Origin: Candidatus Omnitrophota bacterium
Lineage (GTDB): Bacteria > Omnitrophota > Omnitrophia > Omnitrophales > JAQTRP01
DNA length: 33,172 nt
Assembly (NCBI GenBank): GCA_028711765.1
Contig: JAQTRP010000007.1
Coordinates: forward strand, 1 to 33,172
Direction of reading: 5' to 3'
Under the pieces are notes generated by a model, which was not told the DNA's origin, did no database searches, and worked only from the letters and a program-made list of their open reading frames with translations. The position numbers and the translations under genes were made by a program. Below, in pieces: positions 1 through 7,633 of the stretch (position 1 is its first letter; the number at the start of each line of letters is the position of its first letter).

Positions 1-10
1 GAGAATAGGC

Positions 11-859
11 GTGAGAGATGTGAACAACGGCATTCCAACCCAAATCGATGTTATTTACCGTCTGCCAAGCGCCAATATGAATAAGTTAGCCAGCAAGCGG
101 GTTGACTGGCACACTGGCACACCGACTCACTGGACTATGGGACAGTCGTTGGGGGAGGGAGATTCAGTTATAAGTTCTAAGTTATTAGTTGTAAGTAAAC
201 CATTGCAGAATGCGCAACTTAAAACTTATAACTTACAACTTAAAACTGTTTTAGCAAACATCCGCTCGGCCAAGACCGAAATAGTGGAGATTGTAACGAG
301 TGATTCGCTGGCTAATATTTCGCCCGCGGAACTTGATCTTATTCTCTCGAACGAGCATAACAAAGTCGAGGTTGTCTGGACCCCGCACCACAAGGGTGCG
401 GGGCGAGCTACGAACGATAGTTCAGCCCGTGAAGCTTATTTGAAGGAGCTCGGGCTTTATGATATTTTTGTAAAGCATGGCCGTATTCCTTCGATGGGAT
501 TGGGCAGAAATGCGAACCGTTTCGGGGCAGGCGAGGATGGGCCCATAAGTCAGGCGATCTCTTATTACGCAAAGAGGGTAGAGGACCCGCGGAATATTAC
601 CGTAATTACAAAGGCGGACTTCCTGCCGTTCGATTATCTCTACACAGCCAAACCGAGCGCCAATGTGATGCGCGGCGATGTTAAGCACGCCCTCATCCTC
701 GGCCATTATCTTGCCCAGCTTGCAGGCAGGCTCGAGTATGATATCTTTAACGTCTTCCACCTCGAAGGCGGCAGGTTTGTGGCAAGTCCCATCGCCGAGT
801 TCGTCGAGTTTATAGTGGGCCGCACGCGTGAGTTCGAGCGGATGAACGTTGCCGCGTAG
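11..859 (+). CDS. Unrecognised protein, probably 5'-truncated by the window edge
   Basis: I do not recognise this family. The frame is open to the left edge (positions 2-10 are sense codons) and there is no convincing ribosome binding site before the GTG at 11, so the true start probably lies outside the window. The part after about residue 85 looks like an ordinary soluble alpha/beta protein with normal codon use for the window (VEVVWTPHHKGAGRATNDSS, then KADFLPFDYLY and HLEGGRFVASPIAEFVEF near the end). There is no signal peptide or membrane segment. The oddity is the first third: residues about 26-41 and 52-79 are encoded by DNA that matches intergenic repeat families found elsewhere in the window (see 85-133 and 165-248). 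Either the repeats inserted in frame, or this part is degenerate and the functional protein is shorter. No function is proposed. Confidence 0.55.
   Translation: MRDVNNGIPTQIDVIYRLPSANMNKLASKRVDWHTGTPTHWTMGQSLGEGDSVISSKLLVVSKPLQNAQLKTYNLQLKTVLANIRSAKTEIVEIVTSDSLANISPAELDLILSNEHNKVEVVWTPHHKGAGRATNDSSAREAYLKELGLYDIFVKHGRIPSMGLGRNANRFGAGEDGPISQAISYYAKRVEDPRNITVITKADFLPFDYLYTAKPSANVMRGDVKHALILGHYLAQLAGRLEYDIFNVFHLEGGRFVASPIAEFVEFIVGRTREFERMNVAA
85..133. repeat. TTAGCC/ACTGGC-word repeat inside the first ORF (family I)
   Basis: This segment resembles the intergenic element at 19729-19783. Both run GTTAGCCAG, five variable bases, GGGTT(A/G)AC, then repeated (A/C)TGGC words and end in GGCACACCG(A/G)CT. 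Here it lies inside an open frame and would encode LASKRVDWHTGTPTHW. Confidence 0.5.
165..248. repeat. AAGTTATAAG-word inverted repeat inside the first ORF (family B, copy 1)
   Basis: The left arm (165-196) is built from CAGTTATAAGTT, CTAAGTTATTAG and TTGTAAGT words. The right arm (214-248) is the reverse complement, ending ACTTACAACTTAAAACTG. About 17 nt separate them. The same words form intergenic inverted repeats at 12357-12471 and 18107-18279. Here the element is read through in frame as a stretch rich in K, L, S, T, V and N. Confidence 0.75.
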
Positions 860-861
860 TA

Positions 862-1003
862 AGCGAAAAGTTAAAAACGCAAAGCGCAAAACTAAAATTA
901 AAAATTTAAAACGGCCTAACTTGGCTTAGAAACGGCGCATAATCCGGAAAGTTTTAACTTTTGAATTGCGATTTTGCACTTTTCGCTTTACATTTTGCAC
1001 TTT
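862..1003. repeat. A/T-rich long inverted repeat (family C, copy 1)
   Basis: The left arm (862-911) contains AGCGAAAAGTTAAAAACGC, AAAGCGCAAAAC and TTAAAAATTTAAAAC. The right arm (951-1003) carries the complements GTTTTAACTTTTGAATTGCG and TTTTGCACTTTTCGCTTTAC. It fills the gap between the first gene and the tRNA-Lys promoter. Related copies lie at 10475-10582 and 21531-21662, also immediately upstream of promoters. Confidence 0.7.
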
Positions 1004-1009
1004 TTTCCC

Positions 1010-1037
1010 TTGCCATATCACTCTAACTCCCTATAAT
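1010..1037 (+). promoter_or_regulatory. Sigma70-type promoter of tRNA-Lys
   Basis: TTGCCA at 1010-1015 (one mismatch to the -35 consensus) is separated by 16 nt from a perfect TATAAT at 1032-1037. Transcription would start near 1044, about 15 nt before the tRNA. Confidence 0.75.
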
Positions 1038-1058
1038 AGCTTGAGTAATCACGCTCGT

Positions 1059-1131
1059 GGGGGCGTAGCTCAGTTGGCAGAGCACCACCCTTTTAAGGTG
1101 GGTGTCGTTGGTTCGAGACCAACCGCCCTCA
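1059..1131 (+). tRNA. tRNA-Lys (anticodon UUU)
   Basis: The cloverleaf folds by eye. The acceptor stem GGGGGCG (1059-1065) pairs with CGCCCTC (1124-1130), with one G-U pair. The D arm begins GCTCAGTTGGCAGAGC. The anticodon stem CCACC/GGTGG holds the loop CTTTTAA, giving anticodon TTT. The T arm is GTTGG-TTCGAGA-CCAAC. The discriminator base is A at 1131 and the CCA tail is not encoded. It is a 73-nt stand-alone gene with its own promoter and is followed by a repeat with an internal hairpin. Confidence 0.95.
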
Positions 1132-1133
1132 CT

Positions 1134-1258
1134 TGCCCCGTTGGAGACAGGAAGCGCCTTTGGCGCTTCCGTTGGTATATATGAGATAATTGTTGCTGGA
1201 AGGAATAATATATTTTACAAGTGTGATTTGATAATTACCACTTGTCTCCAACGGGGCA
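1134..1258. repeat. 125-bp element with 16-bp perfect terminal inverted repeats and an internal hairpin
   Basis: TGCCCCGTTGGAGACA at 1134-1149 is repeated exactly as its reverse complement at 1243-1258. Just inside the left end is a perfect 9-bp hairpin, GGAAGCGCC-TTT-GGCGCTTCC (1150-1170). The hairpin could end the tRNA transcript, but no U-tract follows it. The remainder is A/T-rich and non-coding. The layout resembles a small non-autonomous (MITE-like) element inserted directly after the tRNA. Confidence 0.6.
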
Positions 1259-1300
1259 GGTATATCGTATATCGTGAAAACCAAAGGCAGCACTAATCGA

Positions 1301-1351
1301 AAAGGGGTCAGGGTCATTTTTATCATCTAAAGAAATGACTCCGACCCCTTT
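1301..1351. repeat. AAAGGGGTC inverted repeat
   Basis: AAAGGGGTCAGGGTCATTT at 1301-1319 faces AAATGACTCCGACCCCTTT at 1333-1351, with two or three mismatches in about 19 bp and a short A/T spacer. From general knowledge, such GGGGTC dyads are abundant in environmental genomes and often associated with REP/RAYT-like systems; no transposase is present here. Confidence 0.65.
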
Positions 1352-1379
1352 ATCATTGTAGCGACGGACCGGAGGAAAG

Positions 1380-3041
1380 ATGCCGTACTCGAATTCTATG
1401 ACGGTAGGAAAATATTTGGTGAAACGCTTGGAAGAAGCCGGCCTGAAACACATCTTCGGCGTGCCCGGCGATTATGTCTTGGGTTTCTTCGATCTTTTGG
1501 AAGCCAGCCGGATGAAGGTAATCTGCACCTGCAACGAATTGAACGCGGGTTACGCCGCCGACGCGTACGCGCGTATAAACGGCGTCGGCGCGGTGTGCGT
1601 TACTTACGGCGTCGGAGGTTTTAGTCTCTTTAATGCCGCGGTCGGGGCCTTCGCCGAGAGGGTGCCGCTAATCGTCATAAGCGGCGGCCCCAAGTTGTCG
1701 GAGCGGTCCCACCGTCATTTGCTTCACCATACGATCGGCGATATGAACCTGCAATACAATATTTACGAGAAGATAACGGTGGCTTCCACAGTTTTGCTGA
1801 GCCCCGAACAAGCGCCCCGCGAAATCGACAATACCATAGCGGCGTGCCTGCGCTACAAACGTCCGGTCTATATCGAAGTTCCCGTTGATATTATTACCAA
1901 GCCATGCGGCGAGCCGGGGCCATTTAAGCCCGATACCTCGATAAAAAGCGATAAGGCCTCTCTTGATGAGGCGGTTGCCGAGACGGCGGCCATTCTAAGT
2001 ACGGCAAAAAACCCCGCTATACTCGCGGGTGTCGAGGTGCACAGGTTTAATATCCGCAAAGAGCTTGAAGAGCTTATCAACCATACCGGTTACCCGTTTG
2101 CCTCTAATTTACTGGGCAAGGCCGTTCTTCCCGAAAAGCATCCTCAGTTTACGGGCGTCTACAACGGCGCCATTGGGCCGGAATCCACGCGGCGGGTCGT
2201 GGAAGAGGCCGATGTTTTGTTGAGCCTCGGCTCCTTGATGACCGATGTCAACTTGGGGATAGGGACGGCACGGCTTGATATTTCGCGGATGGTTGTCGCC
2301 AATTCCGATAACGTGCGCATAAAGCACCATATTTACCAGCACGTAGGCCTGAAGGATTTTATAGCGGGCCTCTGTTCAAAGTTGCCGGCGGGGAAAGCGG
2401 ATCTTGGGAAGATAGATCACCCCTCCAAAGCTCTTAAGGAAGATTTTACTCCCGTCGCCGGACAAAAGCTTACCATCAGCCGTTTTTACCGCAGGATAAA
2501 CCATTTCATAGATAAAAATCACGTCATTCTCGCCGATGCCGGCGATTCTCTTTTCTGCTCGGCGGAACTTTTTCTGCCGGAAGGCGTCGAATATATCGGG
2601 CAGGCGTTTTATCTCTCTATCGGCTATTCTCTCCCGGCAACACTCGGCGTAGAACTCGCGGCGCCGGATCGCAGACCTGTTCTTTTTGTGGGCGACGGCG
2701 CGTTCCAGATGAGCGCGCAGGAGTTATCCACTATAATCCGTAACGGCCTCAATCCGATTATTTTTCTTATAAATAATGACGGCTATACCATCGAGCGCGT
2801 AATCAATGACGGGCCGTATAATGATATCAAGATGTGGAAGTACTCCATGCTGCCTCAGGTTTTCGGCGGGGGATGGGGCGCGGAGGTAAAGACGGAAGGC
2901 GAGCTGGAGGACGCCCTCAAGCGAGCGAAGGACAATCCTGATTCCCTCGCATTTATCGAGGTGCGGCTTGATAAATGGGATTGCTCCAGCATCCTTAGAA
3001 ATGTAGGAAAATTACTTGGCAAACAGAATGTTTATCGATAA
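1380..3041 (+). CDS. Thiamine-diphosphate-dependent 2-keto acid decarboxylase (pyruvate/indolepyruvate decarboxylase family)
   Basis: Non-oxidative decarboxylation of a 2-keto acid to an aldehyde. At 553 residues it has family length and the N-terminal PYR, central and C-terminal PP domains in order. Catalytic residues of pyruvate decarboxylase are visible: D31 (VPGDY), E53 (CNELNAGYAADAYAR), the paired H116-H117 (LLHHTIGD) and E472 (NNDGYTIE). These sit within a few residues of their positions in the Zymomonas enzyme. The ThDP/Mg motif starts GDG at 438-440 and ends NND at 465-467. The paired histidines separate it from acetolactate synthase. The start is ATG at 1380 after GGAGG. It overlaps the next gene, so the two are probably co-transcribed. 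Substrate (pyruvate, indolepyruvate or branched-chain keto acid) cannot be told from sequence alone. Confidence 0.9.
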   Translation: MPYSNSMTVGKYLVKRLEEAGLKHIFGVPGDYVLGFFDLLEASRMKVICTCNELNAGYAADAYARINGVGAVCVTYGVGGFSLFNAAVGAFAERVPLIVISGGPKLSERSHRHLLHHTIGDMNLQYNIYEKITVASTVLLSPEQAPREIDNTIAACLRYKRPVYIEVPVDIITKPCGEPGPFKPDTSIKSDKASLDEAVAETAAILSTAKNPAILAGVEVHRFNIRKELEELINHTGYPFASNLLGKAVLPEKHPQFTGVYNGAIGPESTRRVVEEADVLLSLGSLMTDVNLGIGTARLDISRMVVANSDNVRIKHHIYQHVGLKDFIAGLCSKLPAGKADLGKIDHPSKALKEDFTPVAGQKLTISRFYRRINHFIDKNHVILADAGDSLFCSAELFLPEGVEYIGQAFYLSIGYSLPATLGVELAAPDRRPVLFVGDGAFQMSAQELSTIIRNGLNPIIFLINNDGYTIERVINDGPYNDIKMWKYSMLPQVFGGGWGAEVKTEGELEDALKRAKDNPDSLAFIEVRLDKWDCSSILRNVGKLLGKQNVYR

Positions 3042-5688
3042 AAAATTGATCGAACGCGGCCTTAGCCCCCAAGAAGCGGCGCTACGCTTAAGCAAGTTCG
3101 GCCCCAACCAACTGCAGGAAAAGAAAGCCGTCTCGCCCCTAAGTATTTTCTTTGGGCAGTTTCATGATTTTATCGTCTGGGTCTTGATAGCCGCGGCGCT
3201 CATTTCAGGTTTCCTTAAAGAATGGGTCGACGCTCTGGCGATTGTCGCCATCGTTATAATGAACGCGGTTTTAGGATTCATCCAGGAATACCGCGCCGAA
3301 AAATCCCTCGCCGCGCTGAAAAAATTATCAAGTCCCACCTCTAAGGTAATCCGTGACGGACAGCATACGATAATTCCCTCATCGGAGATCGTGCCGGGCG
3401 ATTTGGCGGAGTTAGAGGCCGGCGATAACGTGCCCGCCGACGGGCGGATAGTCTATCTTACGCCTAATTTCGCCACGCAAGAGGCGAGCCTCACCGGAGA
3501 ATCAACTCCTGTCGCGAAGACCGGCGCCGACATAGAAGAAGGCCTTCCCTTGGCGGATAGGATAAATATGGTGTTTCTGGGTACTTCCGTTGTTTCCGGA
3601 AAAGGCAGGGTCATAGTGACGGAAACGGGTATGCAGACGGAGCTTGGGAAAATCGCGGGGATGATTCAGGAAATAGAAAGCGAGGCTACGCCGCTCCAGA
3701 AGAAATTGGAACAGTTCGGCAAATGGATTGTGTATCTTTGTTTTGCGCTTGTGGCTTTGGTATTTTTGCTCGGCGTTATGCGCGGCGGAAAGATTTTTGA
3801 TATGTTTCTCACGGCAGTAAGCTTAGCGGTGGCGGCCATACCGGAGGGGCTGCCCGCGGTCGTGACGGTTGCCTTGGCCTTGGGGGTGCAACGGATGGTT
3901 AAGCGCCACGTTCTTATAAGGAAGCTCCCGGCTGTAGAGACTTTAGGCTGCGCCACAGTTATATGCTCCGATAAAACGGGCACACTCACGAAAAATGAGA
4001 TGACCGTTCAGGCTGTTTTTGCCGGCGGTAATTTATTTAAAGTAACCGGCGTAGGATACGAGCCGAAAGGGGAGATTCTGCTTAACGGAAAAGCGATCAG
4101 GCTGCAGGATTATCCGGACCTCGCGAAGGCCCTCGCCTGCAGCGTTTTGTGTAACGGCGCGCAGTTGGTGAAAAAGGATGACGGCTATAAGATAATCGGC
4201 GATCCTACCGAGGGCGCGCTCTTAGTCTCGGCGGCCAAGGCGGGTTTGGAAAAAGATAAATCGGAAGAGGAATTTCCTTTTGTGGAGGAGATTCCCTTCG
4301 ATCCCGTAAGGAAAAAGATGACGATAGTCAGAAAGGACAAGACGAAGCTCACCGCTTTCGTCAAAGGGGCGCCCGAAATTATTCTCAAGGATTGCGTACG
4401 GCTTGAGGAAAACGGCGCCGAGAAAGCGCTGAGCGATTCGGCGAAAGAGATGATACTCAAAGTCAATGAAGAACTGGCCGCTCAGGCGATGAGGGTTTTG
4501 GTGGTTGCCTATAGAGTTTTGGATAAGGCCCCCGAGGTGTATGAGGCGCAGCTTATCGAGAGGGACCTTACCTTTGCCGGCCTCGTCGCGATGATCGATC
4601 CGCCGCGTGATGAAGTTAAAGTGGCGATGAGGGAGTGCGAGGCGGCGGGCATAAAGACGGTGATGATTACGGGTGACCATAAAAATACGGCTGTCGCGGT
4701 CGCGAAGGAGTTGGGATTTTTCAAAGAAGGTTCTTTAGCCTTAACCGGCGAGGAACTGGACAAACTGAGCGATGAAGATTTTCAAAAAGAGGTTGAGAGG
4801 GTTTCTGTCTATGCCAGAGTTTCGCCCGAACATAAATTAAGAGTCGTGCGTGCGCGCCGTAAGCTCAAGGAAGTAGTCGCGATGACCGGTGATGGCGTGA
4901 ACGACGCACCGGCGGTCAAGGAGGCGGATATCGGCGTCGCGATGGGAATAACCGGCACAGACGTAACCAAAGAGGTGTCGGACATGGTCATCACCGACGA
5001 TAATTTTGCCTCGATAGTGGCGGCGGTTGAAGAAGGCAGGGGCATATACGACAACATCAGAAAATTCGTCCATTACCTCCTTTCCTGCAACGCGGGAGAA
5101 ATATTGGTTATGTTTGTCTCTACGCTAATAGGGTGGCCCGCGCCTTTACTGCCCGTTCAAATTCTGTGGGTCAATCTTGTGACCGACGGCCTGCCCGCGC
5201 TGGCGCTGGGAGTGGATCCGACGGATCCCAATGTTATGAAGCGCCCTCCGCGTCCTACCGGTGAGGCCGTGGTAACCAAACAGAGGGCGCTCTTGATGCT
5301 CACCCAGGGTGCCTTCATCGCTTTTTGCAGCCTTTTCGCTTTTGCCTTTGTCCTTTTTGTGGAAAAAGAGGGTTTGGATCGCGCGCGCACGGCGGCGTTC
5401 GTGGTTTTAGCGTGCGCTCAATTATTCCATTCTTTCAACTGCCGGAGCATGACGGAGTCTATTTTTAAGTTGGGCGTCTTTACGAATATTAAACTTGTCT
5501 ATGCCACGGCGGTATCGTTCTTGCTGCAGATGATCGTGGTTTATATACCGTGTCTCCAGAGGGTTTTTAAAACGGAGGCCTTAGGCATTCTTGATTGGTC
5601 TTTGGTGATCGCTCTTTCATCGCTTCCGCTCTGGGCGATGGAGATTGTGAAGATATTTAACAAAAGCAGGACGGGAAAATGTACCTAG
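3016..5688 (+). CDS. Cation-transporting P-type ATPase, Ca2+ (SERCA-like, P2A) type
   Basis: Inner-membrane ATP-driven cation pump, 890 residues. Seen in order: N-terminal cation ATPase domain (RGLSPQEAALRLSKFGPNQL); actuator motif TGES near residue 174; M4 motif PEGLPA at 276-281; phosphorylation site DKTGTLT with D319; hinge GDGVNDAP from 625; M5 NAGE (692-695); M6 WVNLVTDG (718-725). The M4, M5 and M6 residues match the Ca2+-binding positions of SERCA, so calcium (or Mn2+) is the likely ion. Start is ambiguous: TTG 3016 lies 7 nt after AGGA, while ATG 3028 also fits and gives 886 residues. Either overlaps the upstream decarboxylase. The stop TAG falls in GTACCTAG, one base from the repeat word GTACCTGG, so the last codons appear repeat-derived. 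Confidence 0.92.
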   Translation: MANRMFIDKKLIERGLSPQEAALRLSKFGPNQLQEKKAVSPLSIFFGQFHDFIVWVLIAAALISGFLKEWVDALAIVAIVIMNAVLGFIQEYRAEKSLAALKKLSSPTSKVIRDGQHTIIPSSEIVPGDLAELEAGDNVPADGRIVYLTPNFATQEASLTGESTPVAKTGADIEEGLPLADRINMVFLGTSVVSGKGRVIVTETGMQTELGKIAGMIQEIESEATPLQKKLEQFGKWIVYLCFALVALVFLLGVMRGGKIFDMFLTAVSLAVAAIPEGLPAVVTVALALGVQRMVKRHVLIRKLPAVETLGCATVICSDKTGTLTKNEMTVQAVFAGGNLFKVTGVGYEPKGEILLNGKAIRLQDYPDLAKALACSVLCNGAQLVKKDDGYKIIGDPTEGALLVSAAKAGLEKDKSEEEFPFVEEIPFDPVRKKMTIVRKDKTKLTAFVKGAPEIILKDCVRLEENGAEKALSDSAKEMILKVNEELAAQAMRVLVVAYRVLDKAPEVYEAQLIERDLTFAGLVAMIDPPRDEVKVAMRECEAAGIKTVMITGDHKNTAVAVAKELGFFKEGSLALTGEELDKLSDEDFQKEVERVSVYARVSPEHKLRVVRARRKLKEVVAMTGDGVNDAPAVKEADIGVAMGITGTDVTKEVSDMVITDDNFASIVAAVEEGRGIYDNIRKFVHYLLSCNAGEILVMFVSTLIGWPAPLLPVQILWVNLVTDGLPALALGVDPTDPNVMKRPPRPTGEAVVTKQRALLMLTQGAFIAFCSLFAFAFVLFVEKEGLDRARTAAFVVLACAQLFHSFNCRSMTESIFKLGVFTNIKLVYATAVSFLLQMIVVYIPCLQRVFKTEALGILDWSLVIALSSLPLWAMEIVKIFNKSRTGKCT

Positions 5689-5692
5689 GACG

Positions 5693-5744
5693 CAATAATG
5701 TACCTGGTACCGGTCCCGCGAATGCGGTACCAGGTACATTATTG
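5693..5744. repeat. GTACCTGGTACC hairpin (family A, copy 1)
   Basis: A perfect 20-bp stem (5693-5712 with 5725-5744, core ATGTACCTGGTACCG) surrounds a 12-nt loop. It begins five bases after the ATPase stop codon. As RNA it would be a very stable hairpin but has no U-tract typical of a terminator. Confidence 0.9.
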
Positions 5745-5752
5745 TAAAGTAG

Positions 5753-5842
5753 TACCAGGAGCCAGTTTCATAAGTATCTGTGAGTGCACCTTTACGTACC
5801 TGGTACCGGATTAACTGAATGCGGTACCAGGTACGTAAAGGT
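5753..5842. repeat. Composite repeat: GTTTCATAAGTAT module plus hairpin (family A, copy 2)
   Basis: A 5' module (5753-5787, GGAGCCAGTTTCATAAGTAT) is followed by a perfect 21-bp hairpin (5788-5808 with 5822-5842) with a 13-nt loop. The same module precedes the hairpin at 17540-17621 and is present inverted twice at 17631-17705, so module and hairpin move or duplicate together. Confidence 0.85.
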
Positions 5843-5868
5843 ACTTCTAATAAGGGAAGGACAGAGAA

Positions 5869-6663
5869 ATGAGATTCGTTCGTTATTCACTCGCGGTGTT
5901 GATAATTGTAGCGGCCTTTGGCGTGGCGAACGCCGAGGATAACAAGGATACCCTATATCAGGTGTCGACCATAGGCGCGCTTATGCAGGGCGTCTATGAC
6001 GGCGCGGTGAGCTTCGGCGAACTGAAACAACACGGCGATTTCGGCATCGGCACCTTCGACTCGCTCGACGGCGAGATGGTAGCTCTCGACGGCGGGTTCT
6101 ACGGTATCGGGACGGACGGCAAGGCCTATCCAGTTGATGAGACGGCGAAAACACCGTTTTCGGTGGTGACTTTTTTTGAAGCGGATAAGATTGTGCGTTT
6201 GGATAAGCCGATGGCCTACGGGGAACTTACTCAGTACCTCGACACGCTGCTTCCCACGAAGAATATTTTTTACGCGATCAAAATAGAAGGAACCTTTAAG
6301 TATGTCAAGACGAGGAGCGTGCCGCGACAGGCGAAACCTTATCAGCCGCTCCTTGAGGTTACGAAAAATCAGTCTGTTTTTGAATTCCGCAACGTCGAAG
6401 GGACGGTAGTCGGGTTCTGGTTTCCTCAATACATGGAGAAGGTGAATGTTCCGGGCTACCACCTTCATTTTATTACGAAAGACAGAAACGGCGGGGGGCA
6501 TGTGCTTGATTGCGAGCCCGCGAATGTCACGGTCGAAATCGACGACACCCGCGATTTCTTTATGGTGCTGCCATCGGATGCGGAGTTTAATAAAGTAAAC
6601 CTGGAAAAGGACACCCGCGCCGAGCTCGCGCAGGCGGAACAGAACACAAATGGTCACAGATGA
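5869..6663 (+). CDS. Alpha-acetolactate decarboxylase, exported form
   Basis: Converts 2-acetolactate to acetoin and CO2. The 264-residue protein matches the family over its whole length (STIGALMQGVYDG, HGDFGIGTFDSLDGEMVALDG, then FWFPQYMEKVNVPGYHLHF and GGGHVLDC). The zinc ligands are H198, H200 and H211, with the same 2- and 11-residue spacing as in the Brevibacillus enzyme. Residues 1-22 form a clear signal peptide: basic start, hydrophobic LAVLIIVAAFGV, ANA cleavage site before E23. The protein is therefore probably secreted or periplasmic, unlike most Gram-negative homologues, which are cytosolic. The ribosome site is AAGGACAG. The last codons and TGA stop lie in a CACAGATGA repeat word, giving a non-conserved tail NTNGHR. 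It could act together with the decarboxylase at 1380-3041. Confidence 0.93.
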   Translation: MRFVRYSLAVLIIVAAFGVANAEDNKDTLYQVSTIGALMQGVYDGAVSFGELKQHGDFGIGTFDSLDGEMVALDGGFYGIGTDGKAYPVDETAKTPFSVVTFFEADKIVRLDKPMAYGELTQYLDTLLPTKNIFYAIKIEGTFKYVKTRSVPRQAKPYQPLLEVTKNQSVFEFRNVEGTVVGFWFPQYMEKVNVPGYHLHFITKDRNGGGHVLDCEPANVTVEIDDTRDFFMVLPSDAEFNKVNLEKDTRAELAQAEQNTNGHR

Positions 6664-6701
6664 ACTCTTGGAGCCTCGACTACACAGATGATCACAGATG
6701 A
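6645..6701. repeat. CACAGATGA-word repeat (family E, copy 1)
   Basis: Three copies of (A)CACAGATGA and one degenerate CACAAATGG lie across the end of the acetolactate decarboxylase gene and the following gap. The related word ACACAGATTA builds the long inverted repeat at 32691-32905. Confidence 0.6.
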
Positions 6702-6722
6702 CCGTGTACATAAGGAGTTGTA

Positions 6723-7631
6723 ATGTCTACCGGTGTTAACAAAAAACTGATTGAGCGGGGGCTTGGGGTCGCGGACTTCAAGACCTTTGAGGCGGACAAG
6801 ATTTGGTCGCGCTACAGCAATGATAAGGTTGTGATCGGAGAAGGGCTGGGGCGGGTAATCAGGGTGCTTTCAAAAACACTTCCTCTCGCGAAGCCGCTTA
6901 CGGCGCTTTCCATCGGATCAAGCAATGAGCCTCAGTTCCGTATCCTCGAGACGGCATTCCGCGGCGGGCTTTACCTTCTCGATATCGAAGAGGAAGCGCT
7001 CGATATAGTAAAAGAGCGAATACGGCGTCAGTGGACGGATCACGTCTCAACGATACGCGGTAATTTCAACAAAATTTTCTTGGACAAGAAGAATACGGTT
7101 CGTTTCCTTAAGGCAAAACTCGGCGGCCGGAAGATGAATCTCGTGACACTTCACCATTCGATGTACTATTGCGACGAATCAAAGTGGATGGCTCTTTTTG
7201 AAAACCTTTACCGCAAGATCCTCGCTCCCCAAAGCGCGGTTCACGCGGTACTTATGGCATCCAACAGCAGCGACGATTGCACGACAACGTGGCTTTATAA
7301 TCATTTTGTGGGGAAATTTTTCGGGCTTGGAAACAATCAAAATTTACGCGAGTTTAAAAGGGGGCTGGAAAGAAATAGTATTTTTAGCGGGGCGAAGACT
7401 TTCTTAAAGAGTCATCACGTGCGTTTTTTTGTGGACGATTTTGAAAAGTTTATGGCGGTCGTGTGGATGATACTTCTTTATCCGGATGCGCATAAGTATA
7501 GCCTTCGGCAGAGAGAAGAAATCACGGAATTTGTCTACAGGAAGTTTTGGAAGCCCCGAAGGCCGTTGATACAGATTCAGGATCACCTCGCGCTTTACCG
7601 TGGGCTCCGTACGTCGGCAAGGATTATTTGA
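6723..7631 (+). CDS. SAM-dependent methyltransferase-like protein of unknown substrate
   Basis: The 302-residue protein has a Rossmann methyltransferase core. Motif I is degenerate, LSIGSSNEPQFR at about residues 63-74. It is followed by YLLDIEEEALDIVKERI (an acidic residue ending strand 2, as in class I methyltransferases) and a strand-4 region NLVTLHHSMYYC near 140. The C-terminal third (DDFEKFMAVVWMILLYPDAHKYS) matches no accessory domain I can name. The start is ATG 6723 after AAGGAG. The stop lies 2 nt before the proposed start of the phosphatase, so the two are probably translated together. The family assignment rests on fold-like motifs; the substrate is unknown. Confidence 0.6.
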   Translation: MSTGVNKKLIERGLGVADFKTFEADKIWSRYSNDKVVIGEGLGRVIRVLSKTLPLAKPLTALSIGSSNEPQFRILETAFRGGLYLLDIEEEALDIVKERIRRQWTDHVSTIRGNFNKIFLDKKNTVRFLKAKLGGRKMNLVTLHHSMYYCDESKWMALFENLYRKILAPQSAVHAVLMASNSSDDCTTTWLYNHFVGKFFGLGNNQNLREFKRGLERNSIFSGAKTFLKSHHVRFFVDDFEKFMAVVWMILLYPDAHKYSLRQREEITEFVYRKFWKPRRPLIQIQDHLALYRGLRTSARII

Positions 7632-7633
7632 TC

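Noticed and set aside
1150-1170. Intrinsic terminator for tRNA-Lys
   Set aside because: The stem is perfect but is followed by GTTGGTATAT, not a T-run; kept as part of the repeat element only.
966-1184. Small open frame running across the tRNA-Lys gene
   Set aside because: It exists only because it reads through the tRNA and its flanking repeat; the tRNA is well supported.
5953-6711. Long open frame on the minus strand opposite the acetolactate decarboxylase gene (252 codons)
   Set aside because: The plus-strand protein has full family similarity and active-site residues; the reverse frame is Arg/His/Val-rich and without recognisable motifs, as expected of a GC-biased shadow.
7547-7633. Upstream extension of the SpoIIE-type phosphatase
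   Set aside because: The extension overlaps the methyltransferase gene by 85 nt and encodes a Pro/Ala-rich stretch unlike a membrane protein start; ATG 7634 fits the gene border.
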